Source of the DNA: Siphonodentalium dalli
Taxonomy: Eukaryota; Mollusca; Scaphopoda; Gadilida; Siphonodentaliidae
Length of the DNA: 64,000 bases
NCBI GenBank assembly: GCA_032622095.1
Contig: CP136061.1
Location: 62,809,127-62,873,126 of the forward strand
Direction: 5' to 3'
The notes below the pieces were generated by a model. That model did not search any database, had not been told where the DNA came from, and was given only the letters and a program-made list of their open reading frames with translations. Position 1 is the stretch's first letter. Every line of letters starts with the position of its first letter. A program made the translations under genes and the position numbers. Of the stretch, positions 25,601 to 37,200 are shown one piece after another.

Positions 25601-28600
25601 TGCACTGGCTTATAAGGTCAACATGGTTTTCTAAAAATTTCAGGAAGCTCCAGTCATGGAAGGGTCAAACAACATTGTCAATGCTGAGAAAAAAACAAAC
25701 CTTTCTTGTCACTCGGAAAAAGTATCCAAGTTGATTGTTAGATTCTAACTTCAGGGTCTTATTGGGCTCTAATCCGAGATCTCTTGCCACCTGGTAAATA
25801 AAGAATTAACATGGTAATCTGCATAAGATCTCTTGCCACCTGGTAAATAAAGAATGAACATGGTAATCTGCATGAGATCTCTTGCCACCTGGTAAATAAA
25901 TAATTAACATGGTAATCTGCATGAGATCTCTTGCCACCTGGTAAATAAAGAATGAACATGGTAATCTGCATGAGATCTCTTGCCACCTGGTAAATAAAGA
26001 ATGAACATGGTAATTTGCATGAGATCTCTTGCCACCTGGTAAATAAAGAATGAACATGGTAATCTGCATGAGATCTCTTGCCACCTGGTAAATAAAGAAT
26101 GAACATGGTAATCTGCATAAGATCTCTTGCCACCTGGTAAATAAAGAATGAACATAGTAATCTGCATGAGATCTCTTGCCACCTGGTAAATAAAGAATGA
26201 ACATGGTAATCTGCATGAGATCTCTTGCCACCTGGTAAATAAAGAATGAACATGGTAATCTGCATGAGATCTCTTGCCACCTGGTAAATAAAGAATGAAC
26301 ATGGTAATCTGCATAAGATCTCTTGCCACCTGGTAAATAAAGAATGAACATAGTAATCTGCATGAGATCTCTTGCCACCTGGTAAATAAATCATGAACAT
26401 GGTAGTCTGCATGAGATCTCTTGCCACCTGGTAAATAAAGCATGAACATGGTAATGTGCATGAGATCTCTTGCCGCCTGGTAAATAAAGTATGAAAATGG
26501 TAATCTGCATGAGATCTCTTGCCACCTGGTAAATAAAGTATTAAAATGGTAATCTGCATGAGATCTCTTGCCACCTGGTAAATAAAGTATTAAAATGGTA
26601 ATCTGCATGAGATCTCTTGCCACCTGGTAAATAAAGCATGAACATGGTAATCTGCATGAGATCTCTTGCCACCTGGTAAATAAAGGATGAACATGGTAAT
26701 CTGCATGAGATCTCTTGCCACCTGGTAAATAAAGCATGAACATGGTAATATGCATGAGATCTCTTGCCACCTGGTAAATAAAGAATGAACATGGTAATCT
26801 GCATGAGATATCTTGCCACCTGGTAAATAAAGAATGAACATGGTAATCTGCATAAGATCTCTTGCCACCTGGTAAATAAAGAATGAACATAGTAATCTGC
26901 ATGAGATCTCTTGCCACCTGGTAAATAAAGAATGAACATGGTAATCTGCATGAGATCTCTTGCCACCTGGTAAATAAAGAATGAACATGGTAATCTGCAT
27001 GAGATCTCTTGCCACCTGGTAAATAAAGAATGAACATGGTAATCTGCATAAGATCTCTTGCCACCTGGTAAATAAAGAATGAACATAGTAATCTGCATGA
27101 GATCTCTTGCCACCTGGTAAATAAAGCATGAACATGGTAGTCTGCATGAGATCTCTTGCCACCTGGTAAATAAAGCATGAACATGGTAATGTGCATGAGA
27201 TCTCTTGCCGCCTGGTAAATAAAGTATGAAAATGGTAATCTGCATGAGATCTCTTGCCACCTGGTAAATAAAGTATTAAAATGGTAATCTGCATGAGATC
27301 TCTTGCCACCTGGTAAATAAAGTATTAAAATGGTAATCTGCATGAGATCTCTTGCCACCTGGTAAATAAAGGATGAACATGGTAATCTGCATGAGATCTC
27401 TTGCCACCTGGTAAATAAAGGATGAACATGGTAATCTGCATGAGATCTCTTGCCACCTGGTAAATAAAGCATGAACATGGTAATATGCATGAGATCTCTT
27501 GCCACCTGGTAAATAAAGTATTAAAATGGTAATCTGCATGAGATCTCTTGCCACCTGGTAAATAAAGTATTAAAATGGTAATCTGCATGAGATCTCTTGC
27601 CACCTGGTAAATAAAGAATGAACATGGTAATCTGCATGAGATCTCTTGCCACCTGGTAAATAAAGCATGAACATGGGGTAATCTGCATGAGATCTCTTGC
27701 CGCCTGGTAAATAAAGTATGAAAATGGTAATCTGCATGAGATCTCTTGCCACCTGGTAAATAAAGTATGAAAATGGTAATCTGCATAAGGTAGGAGATAA
27801 TAGAGAATCAGTTTATTTTTAATGATTCATTGGTTTTACAATTATACAGTGCACATTAAGTCAAATGAGATTAAATGTTTCCAAAAGCAAGTAAACTATA
27901 CCATGTGCTGTACACTTAGTACACCCCTCCCAGACTTTTTAGCCAACAAATTTTGTCAACGTACAGTTATGCCCTTAACAGTCGACTCCTTAACCACAGC
28001 AGAATTATGGGTAATTTTTCAGGATTTACAACCCATATTTCCGACTAAATCCTGAAAAGTTACCCATAGTTCTGATGTGGTTAAGGAGTCGATTATTTAG
28101 GACATTACTGTACTTTATTTCTTGCTCATTGCATTGATTTGACTTAACTTACTTTTACTTATTATCCCAGTTTATCTGCATTAATTTGTGTTAATATTTA
28201 ATGGTTTGAAATGACATGGTATGAAAACATAGCATGAACTACTCTGTTTCAGAATTTTATTCTATAATATTTTACAGGGACAAGCCCAGAGGTTTCAAAT
28301 TGGTTATTAGAGAGAAGTGGACTATTATCAGGGCGAAGTAAATGGCTGAATTCAATTTACATACAAACATGTTCCTTCTTTCATCCAATAAGTATTATGC
28401 AACACAAGAGTCCATTTATAAAACCATTATTGTGAGCAAGAAAACCTTTATAATCAGTAAATATACTTTAAATATGCTGTTGGAACATATGCATACTGGT
28501 TTATGAGAGAGAAGTCACTTCCCCCTGGGACAAAAATAGGGAGAAGTGGCACATTTTAGGGAGAAGATGCCTCCCAAGTCGCCCTATAGGACGATCAGTG

Positions 28601-31600
28601 ATATTTTGAATTGCAATTTGTTATAAATTGTGACAATACCAAGAGAACAGTGAGAGAAATGGCAAGCTATGTATATCAAAATCATTGACCAAGCCAAAAT
28701 AATTTTACCACTGAAATCTAGTTTATAGTGAAACTCACCTTGTTTATCTGCTGTTTGATGTCACCTTCCAATTCATCAATTTTTTCTCTTAGCTCTAAAA
28801 TGAAAGGATACAATTCTATGTAATATATCGATCAGGGACCAAAATTTACTTTTGCAGAATAATTTGCCAAATGAAAATATTATCTGCCAAATTCTTTTAG
28901 AATTTGCCAAATACTATCCCTGATCGTATAATTTTCTGCAACATTGAGTCTTATTTTGTGGTTTATCATACGACAATAAACCAATCACTGAACAATAAAT
29001 TGTAGAAGGGTTGCTTTGACATCAAAAGGGCACATAACAAGAGGATTAGCTATGTAAACACCACCACACTAAATACGGATAATCCCTCACCCATCAATAC
29101 TAATGCTCTCAGATTAACTGCATCTTCAGAAAGGTGTCAACTTTTCCTAGACCTTATAAAACACCACTAATATAAATATATTGTGAGTTTCCTGAAATGA
29201 ATGGTATTGATCGACCAATAGTTTTCAACTTTCTTGAGGAATTAAAAAGTGACTTGTCAAAACTTTTGCCAAATGAAATATTTTTTGCCAAATATTAATT
29301 ATTTTTGTCAATGGCAAGTGGCAGTGAAAACCCTGATATCGATAGATAACAGCAAAAAGGGCTTTTTCACTTTTTGGGATTGATCACAGGTTCTTGTTTT
29401 TTTAATTTATTTTTTTCATTTTTTAAATAAATAGCAAATCTGTTACATTTCTCAAGTAGAAATAAAAACTACAAAAACTGTAAGTGTTTATACATGAGAA
29501 GATTATACTTTGAAAACTGCATACAGTAATAACCAGTTCTCCTTTGGTTTAAGTCTTGAGTTGCAAGCATGAAGATAGCATGAAAAGGAACTATTTTAGT
29601 TTCTGTGTGGATAAGGCCAATAGTTATAGGATTATTTTCTAATTATATTGTGATACAACTGCCATTTCTGGAAAAATGCTTGCTATGCTCAGTTAATAAG
29701 TAGCACTCACTCGACAAATTCTCGTCAAAATCAGCTTTGATAAGAAACTCATGGTTCTGAACCTGCTCCAGATCCATTGTGGTTTCAATCATTTCCTGGA
29801 ACTTTGCGAAGTCCATCAGCAGTTCCTGACAGTAAGAATTGGATTGAATGATACATGTTTGAATGGATTATAAAGAACAGGGGTGGTTACAATAGAGACT
29901 CTAATAATTTTTTCTTAATTAAAGGATGTTCTGATAATTTAAGCATATAACAGACGAGAATCACCCAACTGATTTCCATGCTCAGATAATAAGACCAACA
30001 AACAGTCTTATGTAGAACTAAGCATCCCGGACAAATGAAATATGGGAATAAAATAACCACTAGTCATCAAGTATAAAGTTATCAAAGGGTCATCATGTTA
30101 ACTTCTGTAACATCAAAGGGTCATCATGTTAACTTCTGTAACATCAAAGGGTCATCATGTTAACTTCTGTAACATCAAAGCTAATAATTTTCATCTAAGA
30201 TGAGAGAAGATTGCATCTTTTCATGCAACTTTTCCAAAAGACCAAACTGGAATACTGTATGTTATGAGTTTTCCAGTAGGGGCATTTATTTTTGACTAGT
30301 TTAAACAGATAATTATATTAACATGCAATTTGTTGGCTGATGAAACGCACATCACCCAGATATTGAGAGAAAGTAGTAATATGTCTGAATTGGCATTGTA
30401 AGATGTGGGGTACATGCTTATAATAGATTAAACAATGGAGCAAATAAAATATTTTTGTGTTTTGTATTTATGTATAAAACTCATGAAAATCTGTAATATC
30501 ATATGAATATACTGTAACCAAAAATATGAAGAAATTATATTTTTTTTAAAATGTGTTTTGTTATTCACAATCGAGAAGCCACAGGTAAAGTTTGATTATT
30601 GTCATGGTCTGAAATTTAAGGGGTACAATTAAATTGATGTGAACCACTCCGGTGGGGCGCACAAGTTGAAGCGGCACAACGAATAGGCTTGCTCAAAGCC
30701 GGTATTTTAATTAGTATTAAAATTGCCAGCACACAACATCATTATATTATATAAATCAAACATAGTTAGCGAAACAATTTTCGTTTGTTTATCACCGATT
30801 TGTTCGAGACCAATGACAGACTTTTTATTTTCATTTTTGCAAGGTCAGATGCCGAGTTTTATAAAGGGTGCAACTATTGTTGTTGCATTTCTGGACAACA
30901 ATAGTTTAATGATGAATTCTTCAAATTGGTGTAGCGGCCAAGTCGTAAAATATCAGTTTGAAGCAGTGAATAAGCACATAATATGTCTTCAAGTCTGTCA
31001 TTTATAATATGACTGATATAGTATTCTTTAAAACTAGAAAGAGGCTAACCTTGATAGGATTAGTGAAGAGTTCCATCAATAGGGATTTATATTCTCCATC
31101 ACTTTTCTCAATGGTCTCGAGGAGATATGGTAGCTTATCTAAAGCCTGATATACACGGTAGCAGTCCTGAAATGTAAATAAAGAATAATAAATAAGTAAT
31201 TTTGGGAATCATTTATAAATATAAGTGGGCTGTCCGAAAAATGTCTTGAAAAAACAGCAGACACACCTTTTTATTCGCATTCATAGGCTCTCATGGAAAA
31301 TTTGTAATCGGGTTTGAAATAAATGCAGTACCAGGTACGTTTTTTTTATACAAACAACAGTGGAAGTGAGATCAAATAGATCCGTTTCCTGGTTCAGATT
31401 AGCGATTAATTAATGTAACTGGTAACTAAGATCAAACATGTATTAAACATGTGATGAATTGAGACTGCATTCTCAGTAAAAATGTGAAAGTGATAATTGA
31501 TAGGGCTATTTTTGACGAAATCAACTAATTTTTATGGGTATCTGATAGGGAAATAATATCCACGGTCGGAGCTAACTGATGCAGAGATGGTGTGCTTCAC

Positions 31601-34222
31601 TGGCATGTGCCCCAGATCTAAAATATATGAAAGTGTCAACGACACTGTAGCTCAACTTAGGAAGGAGTTCATTTTTTGCTGAGCAATGAATAGAATGATA
31701 AAGAAGAAGGAAAGTAAACTAGCGGTCACCCCGAAGATCCATATGAAATTTGGTAATGATCAGATGAGGGATGTGGTCTGTAGTGTGCGCCAAAGGATTT
31801 AGTCAAAGAAAGAAAAAATTCCAAGATGGCTGCCAACGGCCATGTTTTTCATTGAAAATTGTTCGAATATGATTGCTCCCATCTAGAGGTGATTCTAAAC
31901 ATGCCTGTAAATTTTCAAATAAATTCTCCAATAAATGACCTGCGGGGTGTGCTGATGGATTCAAATTTGAAATCCATGATGGCTGCTGGGGGTGCACGGA
32001 CGGACGCGAGGATGACGGATGCCAACCCATGGCAAAAGCTCAACTTTACAAAAAAGTTGAGCTAAAAATGATTTCTTCCGATGATGACCTAACCCAGATT
32101 GGCCTTTTTTAATTTGACTGCGAACTTGATAATTGACAACCCCCCCCCCCAATTTGTTTTATGTTTCAGGCATTATATTGGAAACTAGTGCGTTAGAATG
32201 TGATATAGGCCTGCCAATTAACTAGGCATCACCCGGATCTGACTGTTGACGTTGTGTCCATTATCGCTCTTGACAATGTCAACATGAAGTAGTACCGGAG
32301 AGTATTCCACTTGTGGTATACAAGAATATGTATTCAATGGCTGGGGTTTTGTTGAATACATATGCCTCGGGTCAACGGGTGTGGAATAAAGTGGAATCAT
32401 TCACAACATTGAGCAACAAAACAAACTGAAAATAGTGACACACACTATCTTATCAAAACTAAAAAAGAAGACAATTATGGGATGAAGAACAAATCTTTTT
32501 CTAATGTGGGTTGAAGAAATGTTTCTAACCTGTAATGTTGCTCGCTTTCTTTGGAATTTTTTGGCGAGTCTCTGAAAATCAGGGATTTTCCTCAGCTGTT
32601 CCTCCTGCAGAACTTGCCGGAGTTCTGTGTCGTCCATGAGCGACTGCACAACATTTAGCCTCTCCTCTGCAAAATTTGATATACAACCAACATTTAATAT
32701 TCAATCACTCTGCTTGATCTATAATCTGTACTAGCATCTGGGGATAAATGAAAACTATCATAACAAAATAATATAATAAAAATAGAACCCTGCCAGAGAC
32801 AAGCATAAAGGTTTGAAATGTAGATAAGTCACATCTCTCTCTAATTTTGTCAGGGAGAAGTAAACTAAGGAGAGGTATCAGTGATGAAGTTTAACCCTTT
32901 CTTTAAGTGGATTCTCCCATTCCGTTATTAGAGTACACATTGGAAAACAGTAGAGCTGGGACGGTTATGGGTTTTTCGTGACCGGTTATGAACGGCAAAA
33001 AACCGCGATTAACCGGTTAACCACATATTATAGGTACTATTATGGGTGGGTAAGCCCAGTATGCAGAACGGCGATGATTGTGATGCTCACTGACATGGTA
33101 AGTTTGAGAACGGCTCCTGCCCATTACTCTAGTGATCCGAATAACCGTACCCGTACGATTGTTAATTTTGGAGAAAAAATCCACCCCCTACGATTCTTAT
33201 TCAAGCCCCTACGATTATTTAATTTTGATCACCCATACTCCATGAATGATCGCCTTATTCGTAGTTTTTAATCAAATGGCATGCATGAAACGGAATACGT
33301 TCAAAGAATTCGCGCAACCGTCTGGCATCGCAATATAATCAATGATTTGATCCATGGGAAGTAACTCCACCCTCGCACGTGTCGCTATTTTGCAATTCGT
33401 GCGACCCTATTGCAATAGACAGACCCCCCTCTGCGGGTATTGTTTATCGTTCAGTGAGGCGAACAAAGGTGACAACGCGTTATGTCTGTGTTTTTTTTTA
33501 CAATTGACGCGTTATTAACTAAGAAGTTAATCAACGTCTGGGGCTCACATTTGAAAGTTTCTTTAATTAGAACACAATTGAGTAGTTGGTGGACCGATTC
33601 CGACCTGGAACTGAAAATTCGTATAAAAGTGTTGACGCAGTGTTCTCCGTTCAAATCAATGACATTGAAAAGGTTCTGCAAGAACCAGACGTTGTCCGTG
33701 CTGGGTCGAGGAGTGTTTATTATAAGTTTTTGTTTGATAATTAAATCAGTGTTCTTCAATGATCTCCTTTTTCATTGACATTTGCACCCCCTACTATTAT
33801 TCCGACCCCTACTATTATTAAAATTTGGCAAATTTTCCACCCCCTACTATTATTCCGACCCCTACTATTATTCGGATCACTAGAGTATACAAAGAAGTTG
33901 TCACCCATGACACACATAATCACATATCTAATTAAGTACACATCTTCAATTTATTACTGAATAAAATAAATATACAATGTCATTCCCCTGTGAGGCTGTG
34001 TTGTGTTCATTTATTGTCCTTGTAAAATTACTCCATCGCCATCGGGATATGTGATCGGGCGGGAAGCTAAACACACCGACACGGAAGTGACGACTAGAAA
34101 GGTTTAATATACATTCCGGAATATTTTATTGATTATTCCGCAATTTCGGGTAGCTGGGTGGGCGAACAATTATTATTTATTCTTAATGAAATACTTACAT
34201 ATACGTTGGTATGTGATGTTGT

Positions 34223-34260
<38 letters not shown>

Positions 34261-37200
34261 ATGGATTGAAGGGCCGGGAGTCTCAAGAAATAACTAGTCG
34301 TTGATAACAAAAACAATTATCTTCCTGATAATAATACTGAATACGTAAGATCACACGTGTGCTGACCCTTTGATGTTTCGTTTTGACGTCGGCAGGCTGT
34401 TAAATGTAGCCTTCAAAGAGCCGACACACCGCGTTTGATGTTGTTCCGTCAATCTCGGATTCATTTTAATTGACGGAGACAGATTAACCCTCTTATAGCC
34501 AGTTATAGCTGACCATCACAGTGATCATACACTATAATAGTGATGTTACGGTTAACCGACCACGGCAAATCCGTGACCGGTCACGGCCATAGTTGGTGGT
34601 TAACCGGTTAACCGCATAACCGTCCCAGCTCTAGAAAACAGGTGAAAAGATAATAAAAGTGCAGGATTCCTGTTCAATTGGTGGGTGAATGTTCAGATAA
34701 TAAAGTTCAACAAACGGCCTGTCGCTGTTGAACTAATTATTTATATATTTCATAAAGGAACTACTGGTCAATGAGTAATAGGTAAAGCAGCCCTTTTTAT
34801 TCAGATTGTTTGGCTTGGGCAATCTGCTACGGCAACCCTTTTCTGTGGCCCAGTTTGCTTCAGCGAATGGCCTCGGCATTGCTAATACAAGAGCAGCCTT
34901 CAATGGAACCAATAATTTGTAATTTCAATGTCATGAACATTTGTTGATCTTCCAAGCACTTGACAAATTTCAGACAAAGCATGGTCTGAGATAATAAGTA
35001 GCTACTGGACGAGTCTTGATGCTATGATATTGCCCTTGACTTACAATTAAATATGAGTCTGGAGTTTCAACCAATTTTAACTTTTCTTTACCAAATACTC
35101 ATTAATGAGTAGTTATCCGTTAGGAAATGTTCAGATAATAAGTTTGTATTATCTGCCGTCTGCTCATTATTCTTGAAAATCCCTCCAGATGAATAATAGA
35201 CATTATTCCACACCCATTGACGCGAGGTACATGTATTCAACGAAATCCCAGCCATTGAATACATAGTAGTGTATACCTCTAGTGGAATACAAGCCGGAAC
35301 TATTCTTGTTGACGTTGTCACCAAGAAAGATGACGTACATTACGTCGATCATCCGCTTCCGGTGATCCCCCCATAATTACTGGCTATTTGTCAGACTTAA
35401 ATCACAAGGTGGCTATAGTAACAATGGATATGACATTCATGGATTGAACTTATCTGACTGAACGGTGTAGAATAAATACAGAACACAACTTGCATCATAA
35501 TCTCGAATCTTTTATCGAACTCGTTGCGGACGGCGCAAAGTTATATTTCGCTCGAGCTACGCTCTCGCGAAATATATCCTTGCGCCATCCGCAACTCATT
35601 CGATAAAAGATTCTCGATTAAGATGCGCGTTGTGTTCTGTCTATATACTAATTTAAACTTTTATAACTGAATGGGAGATTCCATTTAATATTGAAAGGGT
35701 TAAGGCTCAAAATGAAGTCATGATTCAGGAGGGAAATGCAGCTGGTGACAAGATGCCCAGCTACACAAACTTAGGCCATCAAAAAAAGGGTTCTGGTTCT
35801 CATGCCCCGTCGCATTGAATAAAAAGGGCCGCATTAGGGCTTTTTATTGCAATGTCTGATGTTATGACAAAAAAACTTAAGAAAAAATAAATTTGAAAAA
35901 AAAAAAGAAAAAAAAACTTTTTTTATATTAAACATGTCCATAGAAGATATGTGTTGAATATTAGTGTGCATTGAGCTCTAACATGTAATGTGTTAAAAAG
36001 TGACTTGTGGGCTTACAAAATGAAGTAGATGAATACAATTAAGAAAATGATTAGCTGATCCTCATGCTCTTCTTACAATTAGTCATTGTGATCTAACTTG
36101 CACTAATTGTAACTCCATACAATTGAAAGGCACAGGATTAAATTCAGGATCACATATTAGAATGGGGAGGTATCAGTTTTTTGAAAACAATAACAACAGT
36201 GAATGTCAGGGGCATTATAAAATGTTAGGTAATCCCAGTCATTGACTGGTAGTACAATGTCATTTTTATGTAAGATTAAATGAGTTTATATGCATAACAG
36301 TTCCCTCTACATTTCTGGTTATTACTTTAGACAGAGGAAGGTATATTTGTCCATGCTTACTATGCAGAGAGAAAAATAAAAAATAAAAATAAAACCCTCC
36401 CTCCCTCACTGATTTGAAAAAAAAATTGCCCGAGAACCAAAACATTTTTTTTTTTGGCCTTACTCTTATTGTTTATTTAGGTATAATGCTACGTATTTGC
36501 ACAGAACTCGTAAAATCATACAGAAATTCTTCTGCTCTAATAGTGCAATAATGACACACAGCTACCCCAACTTACTCACTGAATCATTCTTCTACTCTAA
36601 TAATGCAATAATGTGAGACATAGTTACCTCAAGTTACTCACTGAATCATTCTCTTCTACTCTAATAATGCAATAATGTAAGACATAGTTACCTCAAGTTA
36701 CTCACTGAATCATTCTCTTCTACTCTAATAATGCAATAATGTGAGACATAGTTACCTCAAGTTACTCACTGAATAATTCTTCAACTCTAATAATGCAATA
36801 ATGTGAGACATAGCTACCTCAACTTACTCACTAAATAATTCTTCTACTCTAATAATGCCATAATGAGACACATAGCTACCTTGACTTACTAACTAAATCA
36901 TAAAGAAGTTCTTCTGTCCTACCAAGCCTGGAAAAAGTGTGTCAGTTACAAAATGAGGTCCCCAGGGGGGTGAATTTAGTGACGCTATCCTGCACAGTGG
37001 GCTAGCATCGCCAAATTCACCCTCTGTGAACCTCATTCTGCTGAGTCAACTGCTATGGGAGACCTAGGATCAGATTGAAGTTCCCCAGTTGAAGTTGGTG
37101 ATGTTCACCCATTTGTCACCTCTATTATACGTTTCATCTTTTGCAAATTAGGGGATATATACACTGAACAGAAGGGAAAAAGTATTAAAAAAAACAATGT

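Larger units (their letters stand above)
32951..34633. mobile_element. hAT-like non-autonomous transposon, 1683 bp
   Basis: Terminal inverted repeats TAGAGCTGGGACGGTTATG and its complement are flanked by an 8-bp duplication GAAAACAG at 32943-32950 and 34634-34641. An 8-bp duplication with a TAGAG end is the hAT pattern. Subterminal regions are full of GGTTAACCGGTT-like motifs at both ends. No transposase ORF is seen. It contains a second element (33130-33883) and a 35-base G run. Confidence 0.85.
32892..34790. mobile_element. Family C MITE split by a hAT-like insertion
   Basis: The left part TTAACCCTTTCTTTAAGTGG to 32950 and the right part from 34634 to about 34790 together make one family C element. 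It is interrupted by the 1.68-kb element at 32951-34633. Confidence 0.78.
35080..35702. mobile_element. Family C MITE interrupted by two other repeats
   Basis: Left part with ACTCATTAATGAGTAGT and GAAATGTTCAGATAATAAG to about 35176, right part with CTGAATGGGAGATTCCATT at 35665-35702. Between them lie a GGAATACAAG-type element (35195-35345) and a 175-bp palindrome (35471-35646). Confidence 0.65.

Noticed and set aside
25759-27786. Long minus-strand ORFs of up to 533 codons with a regular [13 protein letters not shown] pattern
   Set aside because: They are produced by the 49-bp minisatellite, which happens to lack stops in that strand. The period follows the DNA unit, and the sequence derives from a splice junction, so this is not a protein gene.
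36531-36905. The 60-64-bp array as a fourth splice-junction array
   Set aside because: It contains donor-like GTGAGTAA, but it matches no adjacent exon edge and lies over 500 bp from exon 12, so it does not fit the pattern.
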